64,000 bases of DNA from Plasmopara viticola (lineage: Eukaryota; Oomycota; Peronosporomycetes; Peronosporales; Peronosporaceae): the NCBI GenBank assembly GCA_001695595.3, contig MBPM02000074.1:186001-250000 (forward strand), in the 5' to 3' direction. The position numbers and the translations under genes are program-made. Shown here piece after piece: positions 25,737-34,523 of the stretch (within the stretch, counting starts at the first letter, position 1; each line of letters opens with the position of its first letter). The notes beneath the pieces are model-generated. The model was not told the origin of the DNA and did no database searches. It saw only the letters and a list, made by a program, of their open reading frames with translations.

Positions 25737-27774
25737 GGGAGCGCCTCCCCCTCTACACCGCCCTCTTTATGCTGACCAATCAAAGTACAGCTTCATATCT
25801 TCAGCCACCGCTTTTCACAAATTTATAAAGATTCCTGCCAAACTAATTCCTCAGATTATTTGTCATTGCTTTACCACGTAACCACTATGTCGAACCTCGA
25901 AATGCCACTTTTCCTACTTTTGAAGAGGCGGAAAGCTCTGTTAAATTATACGTAAAACCTCTAATTCCTGAACTTAAAACTTTGTATTCGTGGCACTTTT
26001 TTTTAATCTCAACGCTTACTAAAATGTTACTGCTCTTAATCTTGAGCGTTTTCCGAAACCTAAGTTCCTAGCAAACTAGCTCGAATTCCCTCTTTGCGCT
26101 AGCAAGACAAGCATATTCCACCTTGTACTGTCGGCGCTCTGCTAACGTTCGCTCAGAATCTTGCATCAACCTCGCTAGCTTCGCATCTGTTAAAACGTCA
26201 AGCTCGTCAGTCATCGTAGAAACAAACTTGCGCAAAACCAAGTCGTTTAATCGCATTGGGATAGCATCCACACACCAAGAAATTGCTACAGCCAAATACG
26301 TCTCCAATGTCACTTGCATCTCTAAAGCCACTCGATCTTCTGTAGACAAAGTGACCGACTTGAAAGCTTTCATCACCTCAGTGTATACGACTCTCCCATC
26401 TAGGCCAACTGGCACAATAGCCTTTACCTGCTCTTGAAGATTTTAAAGCCGTTGCTGGTCCAAGTCGTCAAATAGACGTTCGTCTTGAGTGTAGGGTCTC
26501 CAATCCGCATGCAGCAGATTTCTCACCTCTTGGCCAGCGCTTTCGACAACGCTGCCAAGCACATCAGCCGCAGTGCTTCGAATAAACTGCACAACTCGCG
26601 AAGAAGCGTGGATCTGATCTGACACCAAATCTGACACCATCTTTGTCTGAGTTCGATACGCGCTCAACGGCTTTTTCAATGATTGCCCCCACTTGTCGAC
26701 ACACTGCCGAAACAAATTGCAATACACTTGGTAGGACGTGAAATTTGCAAGCTCGTCGCCCCGATTCTTGCGAATGAATTGCTTGAGCCCTGCACGCTCA
26801 TCATAGCGCCACTTTTGAGAAACAAACTATTATTCGCATCAAATTCGTGATGTGTCGATTTCCGTCACGAATCCACTTTGCCACGCATTGTTTAGTTGAA
26901 TTTGTACAGCATCACCTACTGCGACTTCTTGATTATTTTTCTTGTCATAGCCAGAGACGTGGTTTCTTGATTCACTGACAGCTTCTTCAAAAGCGGTTTA
27001 CTCCACACGAAGAACCGCTCGAAGGCGCGCATGTACAGTGGTTGCAGTGCCAGGACTTCTCGACAATGGCGTCGGAAGAAGTTCGTATCGTCCATCCATC
27101 GCTGCTACCACCAAGCGAAGATATTGGTCGACCCACTTGCCGAATTGCTGTCGCGTGGCGTCTCCAATGCTGCTCCTAAACTTGACAACGATCTCTGCGT
27201 CTCCAGCATAGGAGAGCTAATTTATTCAATAACTTTTGGCAATGAGCGTCGGATATCGTTCTGCAAGACTGACACCAATCGCTCCGTTAAATTCGGAATG
27301 CCTCATAAACGGGAAGGCAACCGACGCCAGTACTCGTGCTGACTAAAAAACCAGTTTCGTTTGTCCGCCCTTTTTCGATGGTCATTCGTTGGGTCAATTC
27401 TCGTTAACTACGGCACTTGACTGCATGATAGCCGAGATGCATCTTCTTCTTCTTGTTTTAGCAACAACTCGTGTACAGCCATCTCTGCACCAGCATTCAC
27501 CAAATCTATCTTCGTCACGACTGCAATCGTGCGTGTGCCGTTCGGATTGCTTCTTGAGCTGCCTGTAAACCTCGCAAGCTAAATGGAAGTGCCGTAATTG
27601 TCTTCGAGGAGATGGACACAACAAGCGTACCTGCCCATATCCATCAGCATCCCAACAATTGCATACCTTTTACGGTATTTGTGAAAAAGCGATGGCTGAA
27701 GTTACTTTGATTGGTCAGCATAAAGTAGCTCTAGGCAAGGGGGGGTAGCTTTAGGTGTAGCTATAGGCGCTCCC
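25737..27774. mobile_element. Non-autonomous TIR element carrying a dynamin gene fragment
   Basis: The ends are inverted copies. Left (25737 onward): GGGAGCGCC, then CTACACC, then a 23-base block containing TATGCTGACCAATCAAAGTA at 25765-25787, then CTTCAGCCACCGC and TTTTCACAA ending at 25820. Right (27774 inward on the minus strand): GGGAGCGCC, CTACACC, the same block without mismatch, then CTTCAGCCATCGC and TTTTCACAA ending near 27679. No transposase is inside. The interior is a broken dynamin-family gene on the minus strand. No clear target-site duplication is visible at the tips. The GGGAGC tip resembles that of the MULE 191 bp away, so I infer a Pack-MULE like element. Confidence 0.75.
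26068..27640 (-). pseudogene. Dynamin-family GTPase pseudogene (truncated, several stops and frameshifts)
   Basis: Reading the minus strand from 27640: residues TRTIAVVTKIDLVNAG near 27490 hold the G4 motif TKxD of dynamins. RNWFFSQHEYWRRL and GIPNLTERLVSV, DIRRSLPKVIE (27355-27227) match the end of the G domain and start of the stalk. FRSSIGDATRQQFGKWVDQY follows in a shifted frame. From about 26825 an unbroken stretch with GDELANFTSYQ matches the dynamin middle domain (GxELPGFxNYxxF). At 26443-26445 one in-frame TAA interrupts it, and the frame then continues to 26068 with a GTPase effector domain (LETYLAVAISWCVDAIPMRL). The P-loop half of the G domain is missing at the 5' end. In-frame stops also occur near 27307, 27227 and 26830. 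One segment (VGDAVQIQLNNAWQSGFVTE, about 26860-26920) is not typical dynamin. An active copy elsewhere in the genome is likely. Confidence 0.75.
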
Positions 27775-27847
27775 TGGCATAAACCCACTCTTTAATAAAA
27801 ACTGTATTTATGATACTGCCAATGTAAGATTTGTACTCGTGATCTTC

Positions 27848-28967
27848 CTATCCTTTTAAATTACTCGTAAGTCGAAGAGTTTCCGACAGAAGCACATCAA
27901 GCAGTCTCCGACCAACATTAATCTGCTGTGCACGAGCTGCAGCACTTTCAAACAGCCCTGGTATAAAGTTCTGCCTTACGTCCTTTGCTAGTGGGTCAAA
28001 GAAATAACCACTTTCCACGAGCGTGTCAAATACCTGTGCATGCAAACTGGCCAAATAGTGTTTAGCAGATGCACGTGCCGCCACTTTCTCTTCCAATTCG
28101 GCTTGTGCCGCAAGGCGTGCAGTCTCCTGGTCCAAACGACGCTGCTTTTCAGCAAAGCGGCGCTTTGCTTCAGCTTCTAGACGCTGAACCTCGACCAGCT
28201 CAGCATTGCGAGCCTGCTCAAACAATTGCTGACGCTGGCGGATCTCCTGAAGCTCAGTCTCTTCCAGTAACTCGAGCAGTCCGAGCTCCAAACTTTTCCC
28301 TACCAAAACCTCCAAGATGGGTTCGACTTCCAAATTAAAGTCGAACAGATCGTTGCTTTCAATTTGTGTAGCTACATCTACTCCCGATGGTGCTGGCACA
28401 AAGTCAATCGGCGGGTGCAAATCTAGCTGTGCATCAGTCTGAGTATCCACATCCATTTCCGGAATCCTGTCAGTTAGTTCCTCGAGGTAGTTGTCCGTTT
28501 GCACATCCATGTGAGATCGTCCGATGACTGGCGGAGGTGTGACCGGACGCTGCTGTTGTTGTCGTTGTTGTTCTTGATGCTCATGGCGTGCAACCCGAGT
28601 GGTGGATTTGTTTTGCTTGCGATTGTCTCGGCCTAATTTACCTGGGCTCTCAGGTGTCTCCTGCATTGAAAAAGAGATCAATACCAAAAAACGATCACAG
28701 TAGTCGCGAATACAGTGGTATGCACCTCTCGCGTCACGTAAGCACTTCCACGATGCACGCGCTTGTCAAACATTATGTTTTGTGAGCGTTCGAAGTGACC
28801 ATTGGCATTGCCATTGCTATGGTAAGAAAGAATTTTAATGTGATCAAACGATGATCTAATCCATCCTAAATAATAGAACAGCAGACGCACAAAATTGCGG
28901 AGCTTTTTAAGCGCTTAGTAGCGACAGATCGCGGTGCGGTTGAGAACTCGTAGCCGCTAGCCTGCAT
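27848..28967 (-). CDS. RSP3: Radial spoke protein 3 (flagellar axoneme), three exons
   Basis: RSP3 is the radial-spoke subunit that anchors the spoke to doublet microtubules and holds an A-kinase anchoring helix. Proposed exons: 28891-28967, 28726-28816 and 27848-28660. Exon 1 starts MQASGYEFSTAPRSVATKR, like the TYxxxxxPRALPxKR start of the family, and ends at a GTGCGT donor; the acceptor is a pyrimidine-rich CATAG. The phases join exactly. Exon 2 holds QNIMFDKRVHRGSAY, matching the hallmark GNIMYDRRVVRGNTYA. Exon 3 holds DVQTDNYLEELTDR, DVDTQTDAQLD and VDVATQIESNDLFDFNLEVE, then a long Gln/Arg/Glu coiled coil. The second donor is less certain (GTGCAT at 28725 or GTGACG at 28737; both keep the frame). 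The product is about 326 residues, shorter than algal and animal homologues (about 500), which carry longer ends. It is divergent from the bHLH-PAS gene. Confidence 0.88.
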
Positions 28968-30432
28968 GAAAGTGTCAAAGGTCGAGGTATCAATATCAAG
29001 CTAGCCTTGCGCCGCTTCATTTATCCTCGAAACCTTGTCGCGTTGTTTTAAGCCAATGGGCTTAACTCAATTTACAAGGCAGCATAAAAACTACTGTACA
29101 TGGTACAGTATGGTGTGAATATAAAAGCATAGGCATAACATACGAAAAGCTATTGATTAGAATTAGACTTAAAATTTTGTTCTTACCAATCCCAGCGCTT
29201 CACTATATAATAATGTTTTGGAGGTCCATCTCAATCTCTGCAGTCATAATTCATTGCAAACTCACCTGGCTGTTAATTGCGGCTCAAATGGGTTTTACAT
29301 TGAGGAAAGTCTCTTTATACGCATAAATGCAAATTAGGTGGCAGATGATTCAGGTTTGCATCAGCATTCTTTGTAACAGTGTTATAATCAGGTACATGTG
29401 ACTGCGATAGCTTGTTGTACGTTAATTATGTGTGTTGATTACGAGCAAATTGATCTATATGCGACAAGGCTTTCCCTCGTAAAAATCTGATAAATAGAGG
29501 TGCGATTGTCTCTGCAACGACAAATCAGTATAGCTCTGCTCCTTATTTTTATGTTTAGCTTGCCGTCTTTATAATATATTCTTGACTAAATGGGAGATAG
29601 AAATAAATTCACGTCGTTTATCTCATAATGACCAACTAAAAAAATTATGACCGTACAGTACATTCCGCAGATCATTGTGCGGATCTTCTCCTGAAGTGAC
29701 GCAATAGATCAATGTCATAGTACTGTAAGGTCACAAACCATGAAGTAACTGCAAGACAAGAAGCGTTTACGTCTTTACCTACACCTGAAAAAGCTATTGC
29801 CACGTTGGCAACTGTCCAGCAGAGTCAAGCAGGTATTTAATGCATAAAACGGCCAAAACAAGATGCGGCTCTGCAAACAAACCTTTCTACTCGATGTAAA
29901 AGGTCTTTCATTGCGGCTCGAAGGGCTAGTGCTATGTGTTAAGCATTCGCTAATGATCAAGATTAATAGATGTGTCAGTTGATCAGGCCGTCTGATATCC
30001 GACGTGACTACATACACAGATGCGTAAATGGAAATAGGCGGAGGTCATGCACACCAGTAAATGTGTCGCCAACTTCGATAGAAAGGTACACCGCTGAGCG
30101 CGATATGGGGTCGACGAAAACTACAGCATGAGCTTGCACCTCAGCTCTCCAAGCTCATGCTGTAGTGTTCGTAGACACATAGGGGAGAGATAAGATATGT
30201 ACAAAGTGGTGGATGAACTGATCAAAACTGATACTGTAATGGGTACATTCGGCAAGATTTTTCAGAGTAACGAAATGAAGTAAGCGGAATAGAAACCACT
30301 CTTCGTTCTCTTAGCTACCCCCACAAAGCACCAAGCGGCCGCATTGCTTCCTTCCGCCCTTCGCAGCTGCTCCTTCAAGGTTGCGAGTTATTTTTGTTGC
30401 CGCGACAAACCCATCGTCATACGCTATCCAGG
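28968..30432. other. Divergent intergenic region between RSP3 and the bHLH-PAS gene
   Basis: No gene is supported in this 1.46 kb AT-rich stretch, which should hold the promoters of both divergent genes. A 17-bp inverted repeat lies at 30120-30166. I could not identify a core promoter element with confidence. Confidence 0.5.
30120..30166. repeat. Perfect 17-bp inverted repeat, 13-nt loop
   Basis: ACTACAGCATGAGCTTG at 30120-30136 is followed by its exact reverse complement at 30150-30166. It lies about 270 bp upstream of the bHLH-PAS start codon. It could be a regulatory palindrome, a 5'-leader hairpin or a small transposon footprint; nothing in the sequence decides. Confidence 0.9.
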
Positions 30433-31704
30433 ATGCCTACACAGCAACAGTTTAAACCTGCTGAGCCCCCTTCGGACAGCAGCAGTGAAGCCATGCCCCT
30501 CGCCGCTTCCTCTACAACCACAACATCTGCCGCTCCACCTTCCTCTTCAACGTCCGTGGCGATGCTTTCCGCTCCGCCTTCAAATGGACGGCCTCCAATA
30601 AAAGACAATTCCGCGTTGGAGATCGCGTACAGCACCATCTCGCCCAAGGTGGAGCAGCCGCAACATTCAATGCACATTAAACTCAACCTCATTGACCAGA
30701 ACCCATTGGCCTCCACGTTATCAACCAATGGCGACCTGACGTCATGCGAGAGTCCGTATCCGATGACTCCCATCACTCCTGGTGAGTATTCGTCAAGCAC
30801 TGGCGATCTGAGCAAGAAGCAACGCCACAACTTGCGAGAGCAGCGTCGTATCTTGCGCATCAGCAATCAGTTCGAAATTTTGCGCAAGAAGCTTGAGGCT
30901 GCGGGATACTCTAGCTCAAAGAAAGACAAGTACAGTGTGTTACAGGCAACGCTCGAGTACATTTCCAATCTTGAACGCAATCAAATAACAAATGTGGTTC
31001 CTCATTCTCAAGTACCGCACCATCTTCAACACACGTCGTCACACCCGAATGGCGGTGTTTCCCACCATCTCCCGTCACCTTGCAGTGACTCGGATGGACG
31101 GTTGTCCATCACGGCACCGTCCTCAAGTCACGTCGACAACAAAGGTCACGTTTTTATGATTGACAGTATGCCATCTCCAGTGCCAGCGCTGTCCATATCA
31201 GGGATACAACCTCAGACATCGTATCCATTGGATATGGACAACATGTACGGGGGCGCTGCAAATGGCGCTTCAAACGCCAGTGCTATTGAAATTGAAGGCT
31301 CAGCTGCTTCGTACCGCGACGTGTTTGCCAGCAGTAGTATGCCGAGTCTTTTAGCAAAACTAGACGGCACTATTGTTGAGGCAAATGCGCTTTTTTTGGA
31401 ACTGTGCTGCAAGAATATTGATGAACTTCGTCTGCACAGTCTGTACACAATGTGCACAGCAATGGACGCGCCTAAGATGTATAACTTGGTGGGTAAGATT
31501 CTTTCGTGTGAGATGGCGTCGGCGCAGACCAAGATGATGTGGCATTTTTCAAGTACAGGAGATCGAAAGGTGAGGTTGCTGCAACGACGTTTTTTATCTG
31601 GTGTCTAACGAGGTTTTGTACAGGTGTTTGTGTCCGTGTCTATGATCCACGATAGCATGCACCGTCCAGCCAATCTGCATTGTAGTCTCCTGCCCCTGTC
31701 ATGA
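30433..31704 (+). CDS. bHLH-PAS type transcription regulator, two exons
   Basis: Exons are 30433-31569 and 31624-31704, giving 405 residues. The intron of 54 nt (GTGAGG...TACAG) is phase 0. Without splicing the frame runs on to 31608 and loses the end of the PAS fold. The ATG at 30433 is the first in frame. Residues ~126-181 form a basic helix-loop-helix (KKQRHNLREQRRILRI, then LRKKLEAAGY and a helix ending in LEYISNLER). Residues ~293-400 look like a PAS domain (SLLAKLDGTIVEANALFLEL...WHFSSTGDRK|VFVSVSMIHD), and the splice lies in its last strands. The N-terminus is Ser/Pro/Thr-rich, and a His/Ser-rich linker joins the domains. It probably acts in the nucleus as a DNA-binding dimer; its targets and any PAS ligand are unknown. 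bHLH is firm, PAS is likely. Confidence 0.82.
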
Positions 31705-32121
31705 TTGCAGTCCTAGAGCCATTTGAGGTCAAATAAGTGAAGTGAGGGAAGTTTCTTTCCTATTTGATGAGAGCTTGCCTCACTTTTGCTTGCCCGCGCT
31801 GCAGATACGCGCTGGCTTGTAAGTAAATTGGGCGTGGGTGTATCAGTCGTCGAAGCAGTCGTGGTGGGGCGATTCTGTGGACGTAGTCAATGGATGTCTC
31901 TTCAACTCTGCGTGTTTAATTTGTATTAATTGTACCATACGAAGCCGGAACGCAACGATTGTAGCGATAGGGCTCACCGATGATGAGAATGAAAGCAACC
32001 GCAATAAGCATTATTTGCATACATAATTGCTATTTATCACTCGTAACGTTGCTTTAGCGTGTGCCTGTTTCTCAAATCAATGCGCCTTTTAGCTGCAGAC
32101 GTCGCAAGCGTACCATAAGGT
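31705..32121. other. Convergent 3' region
   Basis: This lies between the stop of the bHLH-PAS gene and the stop of the small membrane-protein gene on the other strand. I see no further gene. Both 3' untranslated regions should fall here. Confidence 0.5.
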
Positions 32122-32476
32122 TTAAGGCGACGAGGCCTTGTCAGCTGCTGTAATTCTTGGCGCCTCAAATAGCTGTGTGGTCGCTCGCCAAATTCCCGCA
32201 ACGGCAAACGAGCTCGCACAGGCGAATAACCACCGGCGTTGCCTCATGTCGTTTACCGGTACTTTGGAGCGCTACTTTCGACGCGTGACGATCAGGTACA
32301 CAATTCGATGGCATATGGAGTGGGCAACGCACCTCGTTAAAGAAATAAGCGCCGACGCCCAGCAACGTGGCAGACCCCGTAAGGCGGCAGCTTTGCAGCG
32401 ATAGACAGTGTGAGAATATGATGGCGGAAAGCTATAAGCACAAGCTTTCATACCCAAGACAGTCCTCCGTTCTCAT
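32122..32476 (-). CDS. Small two-helix membrane protein, three exons (DMAC1/DUF4536-like)
   Basis: No single frame shows this gene; it appears only after splicing. Exons are 32454-32476, 32333-32390 and 32122-32271, with introns of 63 nt (GTATGA...AAAG) and 61 nt (GTGCGT...GTAG). All phases join and the product has 76 residues: MRTEDCLGCRLTGSATLLGV..., a first hydrophobic helix (about 13-25), the linker NERSKVPVNDMRQRR, a second helix (WLFACASSFAVAGIW) and a short polar tail. The CxxCR-x-(T/S)G start followed by a Gly-rich helix resembles small mitochondrial inner-membrane proteins such as the complex I assembly factor DMAC1; that identity is tentative. The gene is divergent from CCT2, with 262 bp between the start codons. 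Confidence 0.7.
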
Positions 32477-32738
32477 TTCAAAGAGATGCTGAGGATTTAT
32501 ATCGGTAGGAGTAATAAATTAGACGTCGCGCTTGTCATGTGATCTAATGCACGCGACTGTCGGCCTTAACTAAAGCAGGTATAACCTCTCAATTCGCATT
32601 AGCCAATCATATAGATTTCTCAAGTGTATCGAATATTCATTTCCATAGTTTTACGGTGAGGAGGGGGTATCCTTTGTCCAGCCCATAGCTTCATCCGCAT
32701 TTGACGTATCAGCTTCTTTGCACTAATAAGTCGACACC
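32477..32738. promoter_or_regulatory. Divergent promoter region for the small membrane protein and CCT2
   Basis: Only 262 bp separate the two start codons, so both genes probably share this promoter region. No specific box was recognised with confidence. Confidence 0.5.
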
Positions 32739-34319
32739 ATGCAGCAAGCCGTGCTGGACCCGGAATCACAGGTGGAGAAGGGAGAGAGCGCCCGAATGTC
32801 GTCGTTTGTGGGAGCGATTGCTATCGCCGACATGGTAAAGACGACACTCGGCCCGAAAGGCATGGACAAGATCCTGCAGTCCATGGGTGGCCCGGACAAG
32901 ACCATCTCGGTCACTAACGACGGCGCCACCATTCTGCGCAGTGTTTATGTAGATAATGCTGCTGCGAAGGTCCTCGTAGACATTGCCAAGACACAGGACG
33001 AGGAGGTGGGCGACGGCACGACGAGTGTCGCCGTGCTCTGCGGCGAGTTGCTGCGCGAAGCCGAAAAGCTCATTGACCAGCGCATTCATCCGCAGACCAT
33101 CATTGATGGCTGGCGTCTCGCCTTAACCACGGCAAATGACGCCCTCGTGGCCTCGGCCAAGGACAATTCGCAGGACGCTGAAAAATTTCGCTTGGATCTT
33201 ATAAACATCGCGCGCACGACCCTCAGTTCCAAACTATTGACCTATGAAAAGGACCACTTTGCCGAACTCGCTGTCGATGCTGTACTTCGTTTGCGTGGTT
33301 CTAACAACTTGGATTATATCCAAATTATTAAAAAGGCTGGTGGCTCCCTGCGCGACTCGTACTTGGACGAGGGCTTTATTTTGGACAAAAAAATCGGCGT
33401 GGGTCAGCCAAAGCGCATTGAAAACGCTAAAATCCTTGTGGCTAACACGGGCATGGATACGGATAAAATCAAGATTTACGGCGCTCGCGTGAAGGTCGAC
33501 TCGATGGACAAAGTATCGGCCATCGAAGACGCCGAAAAGGCAAAAATGAAGGGCAAGGTTGAAAAAATCGCCAGCTTTGGCATCAATTGCTTTGTAAATC
33601 GACAGCTCATTTATAACTATCCCGAGCAAATTTTCTCTGAAAAAGGTATCATGGCCATCGAGCATGCTGATTTCGACGGCATTGAACACCTGGCGGCCGT
33701 AACGGGAGGTGAAATTGCGTCTACGTTTGACAATCCAGACGCAGTGCAGCTGGGCGAATGCAAGCTTATTGAGGAGATTATCATTGGCGAAGATCGTATG
33801 CTGCGCTTTTCGGGTGTGAAGACCGGATCGGCTTGTTCTATCGTGTTGCGTGGTGCCAGTACGCACCTTTTAGATGAGGCTGAGCGATCGCTGCATGATG
33901 CACTAGCTGTGCTAACCCAGACGGTAAAGCACTCGCAAACGGTAATGGGAGGCGGTTGCACCGAGGTGCTGATGGCTCAAGCCATTGATACGAAAGCGCC
34001 TTCTGTACCCGGCAAAAAGGCGCTGGCCATGGAAGCCTTTGCTCGTGCATTGCGCCAGCTGCCGAGTATTATTGCCGATAATGGTGGCTTTGACAGCACC
34101 GAACTGGTGACTCAATTGCGTGCAGCACACTACCGTGGCGAGACGACAGCTGGGCTCGACATGCGCACTGGATGTGTGGGCGACATGGAGACTTTGGGCA
34201 TTTGTGAGGCTCTGAAAAGTAAAAAGCAGGTTCTCTTCTCTGCTGCCGAAGCTGCCGAGATGATCCTCAGAGTAGACGACATTATTAAGTGCGCACCACG
34301 CCAGCGCCAGGGACGCTAA
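32739..34319 (+). CDS. CCT2: Chaperonin T-complex protein 1 subunit beta
   Basis: The intronless gene encodes 526 residues, the usual length of CCT subunits. CCT is the cytosolic chaperonin that folds actin, tubulin and other proteins in an ATP-driven double ring. The beta-subunit signature is visible at the start ([20 protein letters not shown]), followed by [17 protein letters not shown] and the nucleotide-binding [18 protein letters not shown] carries the catalytic Asp motif GDGTT. The C-terminal half has the conserved [10 protein letters not shown] and ends in the equatorial strand [13 protein letters not shown]. The start ATG is preceded by a stop-rich upstream region and matches the family N-terminus. 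Higher GC than the surroundings fits a highly expressed gene. Confidence 0.97.
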   Translation: MQQAVLDPESQVEKGESARMSSFVGAIAIADMVKTTLGPKGMDKILQSMGGPDKTISVTNDGATILRSVYVDNAAAKVLVDIAKTQDEEVGDGTTSVAVLCGELLREAEKLIDQRIHPQTIIDGWRLALTTANDALVASAKDNSQDAEKFRLDLINIARTTLSSKLLTYEKDHFAELAVDAVLRLRGSNNLDYIQIIKKAGGSLRDSYLDEGFILDKKIGVGQPKRIENAKILVANTGMDTDKIKIYGARVKVDSMDKVSAIEDAEKAKMKGKVEKIASFGINCFVNRQLIYNYPEQIFSEKGIMAIEHADFDGIEHLAAVTGGEIASTFDNPDAVQLGECKLIEEIIIGEDRMLRFSGVKTGSACSIVLRGASTHLLDEAERSLHDALAVLTQTVKHSQTVMGGGCTEVLMAQAIDTKAPSVPGKKALAMEAFARALRQLPSIIADNGGFDSTELVTQLRAAHYRGETTAGLDMRTGCVGDMETLGICEALKSKKQVLFSAAEAAEMILRVDDIIKCAPRQRQGR

Positions 34320-34523
34320 GTGGTTGGACTCTCACATTAGAGGTCTAAGAAATATATTGGAGACATTGTGAGTGCGGTTTGTCACGAGCTCTAGACTCAC
34401 AAAACGTATCTTAATTTTAATTTGACTTCTTGATCCCTCTGTTGTTTAGATTGTTAAGATTAGACCAACAATAGGTTGGTAATTCGTACATGGTTTAACA
34501 TGTGGATACGTGCTCAGCAACGT
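34320..34523. other. Short convergent 3' intergenic region
   Basis: This 204-bp gap lies between the stop codons of CCT2 and the ankyrin gene. It is AT-rich and shows nothing else. Confidence 0.5.

Noticed and set aside
26123..26437. Plus-strand frame opposite the dynamin relic
   Set aside because: The minus strand carries a clear GTPase effector domain; the plus frame is its antisense shadow.
33234..33866. 210-codon minus-strand frame inside CCT2
   Set aside because: It is the antisense shadow of a highly conserved gene with strong codon bias.
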